NCBI RefSeq assembly: GCF_014773265.1
Contig: NZ_JACWMY010000010.1
Coordinates: forward strand, 1 to 64,000
Length of the DNA stretch: 64,000 nucleotides
DNA from: Mucilaginibacter pankratovii
Lineage (GTDB): Bacteria > Bacteroidota > Bacteroidia > Sphingobacteriales > Sphingobacteriaceae
Reading direction: 5' to 3'
The translations under genes and the position numbers were made by a program. Shown here piece by piece: positions 56,013 through 63,090 of the stretch. Numbering within the stretch: the stretch's first letter is position 1; the number at the start of each line of letters is the position of its first letter. Under the pieces are notes generated by a model that was not told the DNA's origin, made no database searches, and worked only from the letters and a program-made list of their open reading frames with translations.

Positions 56013-57386
56013 ATGCAAAAAAACAAACTCACCCTGTATATTTTTATAGCGCTTGTGCTGGGTGTTATAGCCGGCTATATATACAATGCTACGGTAATAA
56101 ACGCCATTAACACAAAAATGAGCGCTGCCGAAGCACAGATAAAAACCATAGACCTGCAAATAGCAGCCGCCAAAGATACCACAACCGCCGATTTTAAGGC
56201 ACTGAAAACACAACGCACAGCCCAGGCAAAAGTTCGCAAGGAAAGTGACACCGCACGCGAGGATAAGCTGGTTGGGTTTACCGTGCTGAGCGACATATTC
56301 CTGAGGCTTATAAAAATGATAGTAGCGCCGCTTGTATTTACCACGCTGGTGGTAGGGGTAGCCAAGGTAGGCGATATTAAATCGGTAGGGCGTATTGGCG
56401 GTAAAACGCTGCTTTGGTTTTTAAGCGCTACGCTGGTATCATTGCTTTTGGGTATGGTATTGGTTAACTTTTTTAAGCCTGGCGAAGCCATGCATTTGCC
56501 ATTACCAGATGCCAACCTGAGCACAGGGATCCAAAAAACGGCGCTTTCGCTGCGCGATTTTATCGGCCACGTTTTCCCGAAGAGTTTTGTAGAGGCGATG
56601 GCCAATAACGAGATATTGCAGATCGTGGTATTCTCTCTTTTTTTCGGCGTAGCAACCGCTGCCATTGGCGAACCGGGCCTTATTGTGATAAAAGCTTTAG
56701 ACGCTATTGCCCATGTAATACTAAAAATAACCGGCTACGTAATGCAACTGGCACCGTTGGCTGTATTTGGTGCGATAACCGCAATTATTGCCAAACAGGG
56801 TTTGGGCATCTTATCCACCTACGCCATATTTATTGGTGAGTTTTATTTTTCGCTGCTGGTGTTATGGACGGTTATTGTACTGGCGGGTTTCGCCGTATTG
56901 CAAAAACGTGCGTTTAATTTGGTAGCGAGGATAAAAGATGCCATGCTCATTGCCTTCAGCACCTCTACCAGCGAAGCAGCCTATCCGAAAGTGTTATTAG
57001 AATTAGAGCGTTTTGGCTGCAATAACAAGATCGTGAGCTTTGTACTGCCGCTGGGTTATTCCTTTAACCTTGATGGCTCGATGATGTATATGACCTTTGC
57101 GTCTTTATTCCTGGCGCAATCGTACGGGATCCATCTTGGCTTCAGTCAGCAGCTATCTATGCTGTTGGTGTTGATGCTTACCAGTAAAGGTATTGCAGGT
57201 GTTCCTCGTGCGTCGCTGGTGGTTATTGCGGGTACGATCTCGTTGTTTAATATTCCCGAGGCCGGCCTGGCCTTATTAATAGGCATAGACCCGTTGTTGG
57301 ATATGGGTCGTTCTGCTACAAATGTGTTAGGCAACGCCATGGCAACAGCCGTAGTAAGCAAATGGGAAGGCGAACTAAAAGATTAG
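56013..57386 (+). CDS. Dicarboxylate/amino acid:cation symporter (DAACS family)
   Basis: 457 residues, inner-membrane symporter for dicarboxylates or acidic amino acids with Na+ or H+. Signatures: FLRLIKMIVAPLVFTTLVVGVAKVGD, helical hairpin 1 AFSTSTSEAAYPKVL (the serine-rich loop), SFVLPLGYSFNLDGSMMYMTFASLFLAQ, GIAGVPRASLVVIAGTI and the DPLLDMGRSATNVLGNAMATAVVSKWEG end. An unusual feature is an insert between helix 1 and helix 2 (about residues 30-85) that is charged and coiled-coil-like (MSAAEAQIKTIDLQIAAAKDTTTADFKALKTQRTAQAKVRKESD), longer than in GltP/DctA. Confidence 0.92.
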   Translation: MQKNKLTLYIFIALVLGVIAGYIYNATVINAINTKMSAAEAQIKTIDLQIAAAKDTTTADFKALKTQRTAQAKVRKESDTAREDKLVGFTVLSDIFLRLIKMIVAPLVFTTLVVGVAKVGDIKSVGRIGGKTLLWFLSATLVSLLLGMVLVNFFKPGEAMHLPLPDANLSTGIQKTALSLRDFIGHVFPKSFVEAMANNEILQIVVFSLFFGVATAAIGEPGLIVIKALDAIAHVILKITGYVMQLAPLAVFGAITAIIAKQGLGILSTYAIFIGEFYFSLLVLWTVIVLAGFAVLQKRAFNLVARIKDAMLIAFSTSTSEAAYPKVLLELERFGCNNKIVSFVLPLGYSFNLDGSMMYMTFASLFLAQSYGIHLGFSQQLSMLLVLMLTSKGIAGVPRASLVVIAGTISLFNIPEAGLALLIGIDPLLDMGRSATNVLGNAMATAVVSKWEGELKD

Positions 57387-57451
57387 ATTTGTGTGTGGAT
57401 TATTGAAAATAAAATATCGAATTTTGCGGCCTTAATCTTTTATTGATATTC

Positions 57452-57952
57452 ATGAGCGCTCTTAAGTCGAAAAAAACATTTCTTATCCTAAGTATTATTG
57501 TGCCTTTTTTACTGTACTGCTTTTATTACTACGGCATGATGGTGAAGAACGCTCCTTATAAATTCTCGGAATTTCAGTCGATGCAGTTCGAGTTTGGTTA
57601 TAAGGATAGCCTGCTGAATAAATACGACTCGAAAACCGGTAATTACCAATACATCAACCGCAAGGATTCGGTAGTGAAAATGAAGATGCGCTTAACTAAC
57701 GATGACCTGCTGTACCTGCACCGTAAAGCTGCCGACCTTGGTTACTGGGATTTTCCGGCGAATGAAACGGTTGAAGGCAGCAAAAGCCGTGCGCCGCGTT
57801 ACATCATCACCTTTAATTATAAGCGCAAAACCAAACGCGTGGTATTTGATGCCGACTATACCGGACCCGAAAAATTGGTGGATGCCAACCAGCGGTTGAT
57901 AAAAGAGATACAGAGCAGGCTGGGCGATGCCGAGCAGCGGTTGAAAAAATAA
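57452..57952 (+). CDS. Membrane-anchored protein of unknown function
   Basis: 166 residues. One N-terminal membrane helix (about 10-30, FLILSIIVPFLLYCFYYYG), then a soluble part with FSEFQSMQFEFGYKDSLLNKYDSKTGNYQYINRKDSVVKMKMRLTNDDLLYLHRKAADLGYWDFP and PRYIITFNYKRKTKRVVFDADY. The sequence pattern resembles small Bacteroidota lipoprotein-like sensor domains, but I cannot name a family. A TTG at 57443 is less likely than the ATG at 57452. It lies 65 bp after the symporter on the same strand. Confidence 0.7.
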   Translation: MSALKSKKTFLILSIIVPFLLYCFYYYGMMVKNAPYKFSEFQSMQFEFGYKDSLLNKYDSKTGNYQYINRKDSVVKMKMRLTNDDLLYLHRKAADLGYWDFPANETVEGSKSRAPRYIITFNYKRKTKRVVFDADYTGPEKLVDANQRLIKEIQSRLGDAEQRLKK

Positions 57953-58002
57953 TGAATACGAATTTCACGAATGGGGCGAATTTCACGAATTTGTTTTCGC
58001 TA

Positions 58003-58033
58003 TTGCTTTTTATGAGTATAAGCACTATATTTG
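58003..58033 (+). promoter_or_regulatory. rplU-rpmA promoter
   Basis: TTG at 58003-58005 (-33 element) and TATATTTG at 58026-58033 (perfect -7 match) are 20 nt apart, within the 17-23 nt range for Bacteroidota housekeeping promoters. The leader to the rplU ATG is 33 nt. Confidence 0.7.
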
Positions 58034-58066
58034 CACCTCAAAATTTAAAACAATAATTAATCAACA

Positions 58067-58375
58067 ATGTACGCAATAGTAAGTATAGCCGGGCAACAAT
58101 TTAAAGTTGCGAAAGACCAGCAGATCTTTGTACACCGTTTACAAGGGGATGAAGGCGCTAATATTGAATTTGACAATGTGTTGTTAGCAGAGAACGAAGG
58201 TAGCTTCAAATTAGGTTCAGACCTGGCAGGCGCTAAAGTATCAGCTAAGATCGTGTCTCATTTAAAAGGTGATAAAGTAATTATCTTCAAAAAGAAAAGA
58301 AGAAAAGGTTACCAGAAGAAAAATGGCCACCGCCAGCAATTTACCAAGATAGAGATCACCGGTATCACATTATAA
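58067..58375 (+). CDS. rplU: 50S ribosomal protein L21
   Basis: 102 residues, matching the family length. MYAIVSIAGQQFKVAKDQQIFVHRLQGDEGANIEFDNVLL and the basic end KVIIFKKKRRKGYQKKNGHRQQFTKIEITGI are standard. First gene of the conserved rplU-rpmA operon, with 44 bp to rpmA. Confidence 0.98.
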   Translation: MYAIVSIAGQQFKVAKDQQIFVHRLQGDEGANIEFDNVLLAENEGSFKLGSDLAGAKVSAKIVSHLKGDKVIIFKKKRRKGYQKKNGHRQQFTKIEITGITL

Positions 58376-58419
58376 TTAAATTTTAACCGGGGTTTATATC
58401 CCACAAAAGAAATTAAGAA

Positions 58420-58854
58420 ATGGCACACAAAAAAGGGGCCGGTAGTTCAAGAAACGGCCGCGAATCACATAGCAAGCGTTTAGGTATCAAAATTTTTGGT
58501 GGCCAGCCTGCAATTGCTGGTAACATCATCGTTCGTCAGCGTGGTACCAAACACAATCCGGGTTTAAACGTAGGTATCGGTAAAGATCATACCTTGTTCG
58601 CTTTAACCGCAGGGCACGTAGTATTTAAAAAGAAAGCAGATAACCGTTCATACGTTTCTGTTATTCCTTTTGAAGTTGCTCCTGTAGCTGAAGATGCAGC
58701 ACCTGCACCTGCTGTTAAAGCAGAAGCTAAAGCTGTAGAAGTTGCTGCACCTGTTGCAGAAGTTGAAGTTGCTGAAGAAGCACCTAAAGCTAAAAAAGCA
58801 CCTAAAGCTAAAAAAGAAGACGCTACTGAAGCTGAAGAAGCAGCAGCTGAGTAA
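58420..58854 (+). CDS. rpmA: 50S ribosomal protein L27 with C-terminal extension
   Basis: Residues 1-85 are a normal L27: MAHKKGAGSSRNGRESHSKRLGIKIFGGQPAIAGNIIVRQRGTKHNPGLNVGIGKDHTLFALTAGHVVFKK. The N-terminus is the mature bacterial form, without the cleavable Firmicutes leader. Residues 86-144 are an added low-complexity tail of Ala, Pro, Glu, Val and Lys, ending in two APKAKK units. At DNA level, an 18-bp block is repeated exactly at 58780-58797 and 58798-58815. Usual L27 length is about 85, so the tail is lineage- or strain-specific. Terminator follows. Confidence 0.95.
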   Translation: MAHKKGAGSSRNGRESHSKRLGIKIFGGQPAIAGNIIVRQRGTKHNPGLNVGIGKDHTLFALTAGHVVFKKKADNRSYVSVIPFEVAPVAEDAAPAPAVKAEAKAVEVAAPVAEVEVAEEAPKAKKAPKAKKEDATEAEEAAAE

Positions 58855-58878
58855 TTCTTAAGAAGCTCTCAATATTTA

Positions 58879-58913
58879 AAAAGCCCTGTATCATTTGATG
58901 CAGGGCTTTTTTT
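58879..58913 (+). terminator. Rho-independent terminator after rpmA
   Basis: AAAGCCCTG, 12-nt loop, CAGGGCTTT and a run of T; on the other strand the stem is preceded by A-run, so it may act in both directions at this convergent junction. Confidence 0.85.
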
Positions 58914-58954
58914 GTGGGATTACTTTTGAACTCCATCAGGACAGGGAAACAGCG

Positions 58955-59644
58955 CTAAATGATCTGCGTGCCAAAAAAATACCCTATCAAGGCAGTTGTA
59001 GCCATTGCTATTGTTCCCCAGAAACCAATCCTCAGCATACTTTTAAATATAGGCGCTCCGCCCGCCCGGGCAGCGATGGTTCCGAGCACAACCAGAAAGA
59101 TAATTGAAAAAGCGTATTGATAGTAGATCATGTTTTTTATCGGGGCGAAAACGGCTACCACTAAGGGAAGCAATGCACCGCAAATAAATGAGGCAAAAGA
59201 ATAAGCAGCGGCTTGCAAAGGCCTGGCAGCAGTTATTTCAGTTATACCCAGTTCGTCCCTTAAATGTGTTTCCAGCGCGTTATGGCTGGTAAGCTCAACG
59301 GCAACTTGTCGGGCCAATTCATCAGAGAGCCCCCTTTTTCTATAAATATCAGTAAGTTCTTCGAGCTCCTCATCGGGTATAGTCTCCAATTCTTCTTTTT
59401 CTCTTTTTATATCTGCCAGTTCTGTATCAGACTGGGAACTTACGGAAATATACTCGCCTGCTGCCATAGACATTGCCCCGGCTATTAACCCGGATAAGGC
59501 GGCCAGCACAATAGCCTGATGTGTGGCCGTTGCTGCGGAAACACCGATAACCAGGCTGGTAGTAGACAGGATGCCGTCGTTAGCGCCTAATACGCCTGCG
59601 CGTAGCCAGCCCACCCGGCTGATGTAATGTTTTTCGAGTAGCAT
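58955..59644 (-). CDS. VIT-family (CCC1-like) iron/manganese transporter
   Basis: 229 residues, five membrane helices. Signatures: WLRAGVLGANDGILSTTSLVIGVSAATA, LAALSGLIAGAMSMAAGEYISVSSQSDTELADIKREKEEL (the metal-rich cytoplasmic domain with acidic helices) and SFASFICGALLPLVVAVF. The family moves Fe2+ or Mn2+ out of the cytosol. A TATCTTTG box lies 36 nt upstream on the minus strand, and a second one (TAACTTTG) further up. Confidence 0.92.
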   Translation of the reverse strand: MLLEKHYISRVGWLRAGVLGANDGILSTTSLVIGVSAATATHQAIVLAALSGLIAGAMSMAAGEYISVSSQSDTELADIKREKEELETIPDEELEELTDIYRKRGLSDELARQVAVELTSHNALETHLRDELGITEITAARPLQAAAYSFASFICGALLPLVVAVFAPIKNMIYYQYAFSIIFLVVLGTIAARAGGAPIFKSMLRIGFWGTIAMATTALIGYFFGTQII

Positions 59645-59679
59645 GATCTTATTAAATATATAAAGGAGCGTTGCGCGTG

Positions 59680-59687
59680 CAAAGATA
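59680..59687 (-). promoter_or_regulatory. -7 promoter box of the VIT-family gene
   Basis: Minus-strand TATCTTTG, a perfect TAnnTTTG match, 35 nt before the ATG at 59644. Confidence 0.5.
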
Positions 59688-59911
59688 CCACACGATAGCG
59701 CTTCATTTAAAATGCAAAGTTACTTGGCAAACGCCCAACTGCCATGATCATCATCACAGCTATCAATGCGCTACCTCAATATTTGCATAAAAGCAAACCG
59801 AACGTGGTAAGCTTTTAAATGACTGATAGCCGAATATTTCCCCGGTATGTATAACAATGCCAATAAAGCCGGGTGGCTTTTCGTTGATCACGTAATAGAG
59901 TGAATGACGGG

Positions 59912-59940
59912 CTTGTTGGTGAGAACACCAACAAGGGCAC
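59912..59940. repeat. CTTGTTGGTG palindrome, copy 2
   Basis: Perfect 10-bp arms CTTGTTGGTG and CACCAACAAG around AGAA, followed by GGCACGAATATT. It matches 105-150 in core and right flank. It lies just after the stop of the minus-strand TonB C-terminal gene at 59980 and may end its transcript. Confidence 0.6.
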
Positions 59941-59979
59941 GAATATTTATTGTTATTTAGCTTTATATTTATATGACGG

Positions 59980-60399
59980 CTATTTGCCAGTTAGATTGAA
60001 ATTGAGTGGGATAGCAAAAAGAGTGCGCACAGGCTGCCCTTTGATGGTTCCTGGTATCCAATGAGGCGACTCCCGGATAACCCGGACTGCCTCGGCATCT
60101 ATCTCTGGCGATACTTTTTTAACTACCCGGATATTTGTTAGCGAGCCATCTTTTTCAACCGTGAATACCAAAATAATTCTTCCCTGAACATTCTTTTTTC
60201 TTGCTACCATCGGGTAAACAATGGCTTTGGTAAGATAATCAACGAAAGCTTTTTCGCCTCCCTTAAATTCAGGAAGTACGTCGACCGAAGAGTGCGCGGT
60301 GGTATCACCAGATGTTTGCTGGTTGTTTACCTGTGCGTTTACTGATAGTCCGCAAAACAGCAATGCTGCGATAAAAAACGCTTTTATGAACTTACTCAT
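59980..60399 (-). CDS. Solo TonB C-terminal domain protein 1
   Basis: 139 residues. Signal peptide (about 1-22), then a TonB C-terminal fold: FKGGEKAFVDYLTKAIVYPMVARKKNVQGRIILVFTVEKDGSLTNIRVVKKVSPEIDAEAVRVIRESPHWIPGTIKGQPVRTLFAIPLNF. The domain normally contacts TonB-box receptors, but there is no N-terminal membrane anchor or proline-rich spanner, so it cannot be an energy transducer by itself. It overlaps the M1 peptidase gene by 8 bp. Confidence 0.88.
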   Translation of the reverse strand: MSKFIKAFFIAALLFCGLSVNAQVNNQQTSGDTTAHSSVDVLPEFKGGEKAFVDYLTKAIVYPMVARKKNVQGRIILVFTVEKDGSLTNIRVVKKVSPEIDAEAVRVIRESPHWIPGTIKGQPVRTLFAIPLNFNLTGK

Positions 60400-61993
60400 A
60401 TATCACCTTCTTAAAATACCAGCCATCCGCATCCACAACTGGCATAGTTTTGCTGGTGATGCTTGTGCCTTTGGCATCAACTACCATGCGTTGGGTACCT
60501 GCATCGGTGGTAATATCCAGTGGCAGCGGCATGCTGATGTTATCCAGTTTTACCAGGTATTTGTTATCGCCGCGTGCGGGGATGACGCTGATTTGTAATT
60601 TATCAATGGTGCGCAGATACATATCAAACAAAGGCTTCAAACTTTTGCCGTAAGCCGCGCTGAAATATTGCTCTACGTCATCGGTATTGTTGAGGTTGAT
60701 GTAGGTATGTTTTGGGTCGGTTGCGAAGCCCTTTAAAGTTGGGAAGAAGAGGCTATCGCCCATTACGTAATTGATAGTATGCATAAAGAATGCGCCTTTG
60801 CTATAGATGTCGCCGTTGTAGGCCGATTCTTCGTCGATATCCTTACCCAGTACAATAGGCTGCTTGTTTTGGATGCCTTTTACCGATTTTTGGAACAGCT
60901 TAATGTATGCCGGCTTGCCTGCAAATTCCAATGTGAAAAGTGCATCGGCATAGCTGCCGATACCTTCGTGGATCCAGTAGTCGGCCCAGTCGATAGCGGT
61001 TACTTTATTGCCCCACCATTCGTGCCCGAATTCGTGGTGCAGCAGCCAATCGTAATCCTGGCTGCCAACGCGTACATATTTGAATTTGTTGCCATAAGCC
61101 ACCATACTTTGGTGCTCCATACCTAAATGCGGTGTTTCTACAAGTCCAACCTTTTCTTTTGCCCAGGGGTATTCGCCAAAATACTTTTCCTTTTCGTGGA
61201 TGGTCACCTCAAACATATCCATCAGCTTATTGGCTTTATCAGCATGTTCTTTTAAAACATAGAACTGGATAGGAACGGTGTTGCCTGCAATACTTTTGTA
61301 CGTGCGCTGCACCAGCTTATAATCGCCCACGTTGAACAGGATGCTGTAATTATTGATGCTATAGTTAGTTTTCCAGTGGAAGGTGGCTTTATCGCCTTTT
61401 TTGGTGGTTTTAATCAATAAGCCCGGGCCTGCAACTACCAGATCCTTGGGGACGGTGATGATCAGATCGGCACCCTCGTTCGGCTCGTCGGACGGGTGAT
61501 CTTTACAAGGATAATACACCTTGCCGCCGGTACCTTCGGCAGTAATGGCCAGCCATTGGTGACCGGTAGAATCCTTTGTAAAAGTAAACCCGTCATCCCA
61601 TGGCGGGCGCACGGCAATGTGCGGTTTACCACCGTAAACCACCTTTACGCTGGCTTTACCGGCCGCGAGTTCTTTCACCGTGTTGATGGTGATCATGTTG
61701 TTTTTATATGTAAACGGCTCTTTTTTGCCATTCACCAGCACCGCGCTTACTTTAAGCGAATCCAGCAAATCGAATAACAGTATATGCGTTGGTTTAGCTG
61801 TGATGATATCGATGGTAGTATACCCATCAATCGTTTTCTGTTCGAAGTTTACATCCAGCGCGATGGTATAATGCCGCACATCCATATTGGCCTGTTCGGG
61901 TTTTAATTTGCCGCCGGAGGTGGTTTTGTTTTGGGCAGAGGCTGTGGTGGCGATAGTCATCGCCATCAAAAAGGCATATAGATTTCTTTTCAT
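60392..61993 (-). CDS. Exported M1-family aminopeptidase
   Basis: 533 residues, signal peptide about 1-20. Zinc-aminopeptidase site HHEFGHEWWGNKVTAIDWADYWIHEGIGSY (HExxH plus the downstream Glu) is intact; the substrate-loop motif, GAMEN in classic M1 enzymes, reads GMEHQ. The N-terminal beta-domain starts HYTIALDVNFEQKTIDGYTTIDI. It is shorter than classic M1 enzymes (about 870 aa) because it lacks the large C-terminal helical domain, as many exported Bacteroidota members do. It should trim peptides in the periplasm. Confidence 0.9.
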   Translation of the reverse strand: MKRNLYAFLMAMTIATTASAQNKTTSGGKLKPEQANMDVRHYTIALDVNFEQKTIDGYTTIDIITAKPTHILLFDLLDSLKVSAVLVNGKKEPFTYKNNMITINTVKELAAGKASVKVVYGGKPHIAVRPPWDDGFTFTKDSTGHQWLAITAEGTGGKVYYPCKDHPSDEPNEGADLIITVPKDLVVAGPGLLIKTTKKGDKATFHWKTNYSINNYSILFNVGDYKLVQRTYKSIAGNTVPIQFYVLKEHADKANKLMDMFEVTIHEKEKYFGEYPWAKEKVGLVETPHLGMEHQSMVAYGNKFKYVRVGSQDYDWLLHHEFGHEWWGNKVTAIDWADYWIHEGIGSYADALFTLEFAGKPAYIKLFQKSVKGIQNKQPIVLGKDIDEESAYNGDIYSKGAFFMHTINYVMGDSLFFPTLKGFATDPKHTYINLNNTDDVEQYFSAAYGKSLKPLFDMYLRTIDKLQISVIPARGDNKYLVKLDNISMPLPLDITTDAGTQRMVVDAKGTSITSKTMPVVDADGWYFKKVIYE

Positions 61994-62170
61994 TTAAAGC
62001 TGAATAGGATAGGCAAGTTAAGCATTACCTTAATAGGTTTCAATGCTTGCCTTTTAAACTTTTGCCGGGTATCCAGCGCGGGCTGTTTTTTACCACCCTT
62101 AAAGCTTGTGCATCGTATTTTGTCGAAAGGGGATCATCACTGTGGATAACATTGTGATTAAGCTGCTCGT

Positions 62171-62587
62171 TTATTCCTCAGACGCAAGGCAGATAAACAT
62201 AGAGATGGAAAATTTTGTCCGAACTAAATAGCCGTTCTGAATACCCGGACGCCACTTGGGAGATCGTTGAATTGCCTTAACAAACTCCTTACCGGTTGCA
62301 GAGTCCCAGTTGCGTAATATTTTGATGTGAGATATCGTGCCGTCCTTCTCCACTACAAATGACGCTATAAACCTACCCTCTGTATTATGGCCAACGCCGT
62401 CGGGTGGCACATATCTTACATTTTTCATGAGGTATTTATTAAACGCAACCTCATCATTGCCGAATTGCGGCTGCTGTTCTACAGCTGTGTAAACAATGGT
62501 GTCCTTAACGTTTATTTTAGGCTGCTTTGGTTGTGCATTAGCTACTGCAACTATGATGAGTACTGTAAACGTCAATAAGGCTTTCAT
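62171..62587 (-). CDS. Solo TonB C-terminal domain protein 2 (divergent)
   Basis: 138 residues with signal peptide (about 1-18, KALLTFTVLIIVAVANAQP). The TonB C-terminal fold is recognisable: NKYLMKNVRYVPPDGVGHNTEGRFIASFVVEKDGTISHIKILRNWDSATGKEFVKAIQRSPKWRPGIQNGYLVRTKFSISMFI. It diverges from the other two (no YPxxAR motif). Separate from the M1 peptidase by about 180 bp and from the next copy by 71 bp. Confidence 0.8.
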   Translation of the reverse strand: MKALLTFTVLIIVAVANAQPKQPKINVKDTIVYTAVEQQPQFGNDEVAFNKYLMKNVRYVPPDGVGHNTEGRFIASFVVEKDGTISHIKILRNWDSATGKEFVKAIQRSPKWRPGIQNGYLVRTKFSISMFICLASEE

Positions 62588-62658
62588 TTGCTTAAAGATA
62601 GGGAAAATACTGAAATGTTACTTCCTCGGTCTAAAGCAATAGCTTTAGCGCTATTTTA

Positions 62659-63078
62659 TTAAAGGCGAAAGCCGATAGGTACCGAAAATTGCACGCGTAC
62701 CGGCTTTCCGCCCTGCGTGCCGGGAACCCAAGGCGGTAAAATGCTCATCAGGCGTAGGGCTTCCTGATCTAATTCGGGTGAAACGCTTCTTATAACCCTT
62801 AGGTCCGATAACGTGCCATCTTTTTCTACTACAAAAGTGAGGATAACGGTTCCCTGTATTTTATCGATGCGGGCTTGCTTTGGGTATTTCAGGTTTTTGT
62901 TGAGGAATTTAGCAAACTTTTCGTTACCGCCCTTAAATTCTGGGATGGTTTCAACCCGCATAAAAATCTTACTGGTATCTTTAGGTAGTTTTGTGGTATC
63001 GGTTGTTTGAGCCACCACCCTTATTGAAAAAGTAGAGGTGATCGTAAAAAGAAGGCCTAAACGTACTAATAGTTTCAT
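62659..63078 (-). CDS. Solo TonB C-terminal domain protein 3
   Basis: 139 residues, signal peptide (about 1-24). Fold as in copy 1: FKGGNEKFAKFLNKNLKYPKQARIDKIQGTVILTFVVEKDGTLSDLRVIRSVSPELDQEALRLMSILPPWVPGTQGGKPVRVQFSVPIGF. Close resemblance to copy 1 indicates duplication. No membrane anchor, so it acts as a free periplasmic module or partner of something unknown. Confidence 0.88.
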   Translation of the reverse strand: MKLLVRLGLLFTITSTFSIRVVAQTTDTTKLPKDTSKIFMRVETIPEFKGGNEKFAKFLNKNLKYPKQARIDKIQGTVILTFVVEKDGTLSDLRVIRSVSPELDQEALRLMSILPPWVPGTQGGKPVRVQFSVPIGFRL

Positions 63079-63090
63079 ACCCTAAATATA

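Larger units (their letters stand above)
59645..59979. other. 335-bp intergenic region with promoter boxes and a repeat
   Basis: No ORF that I can support. Minus-strand -7 boxes TATCTTTG (59680-59687) and TAACTTTG (59715-59722) both fit the VIT gene. The right part holds the palindrome CTTGTTGGTG-agaa-CACCAACAAG (59912-59935). Confidence 0.5.

Noticed and set aside
55956..56213. Upstream extension of the 55428 gene
   Set aside because: It overlaps the start of the divergent symporter and reads as Cys/Tyr-rich antisense sequence; the ATG at 55955 suffices.
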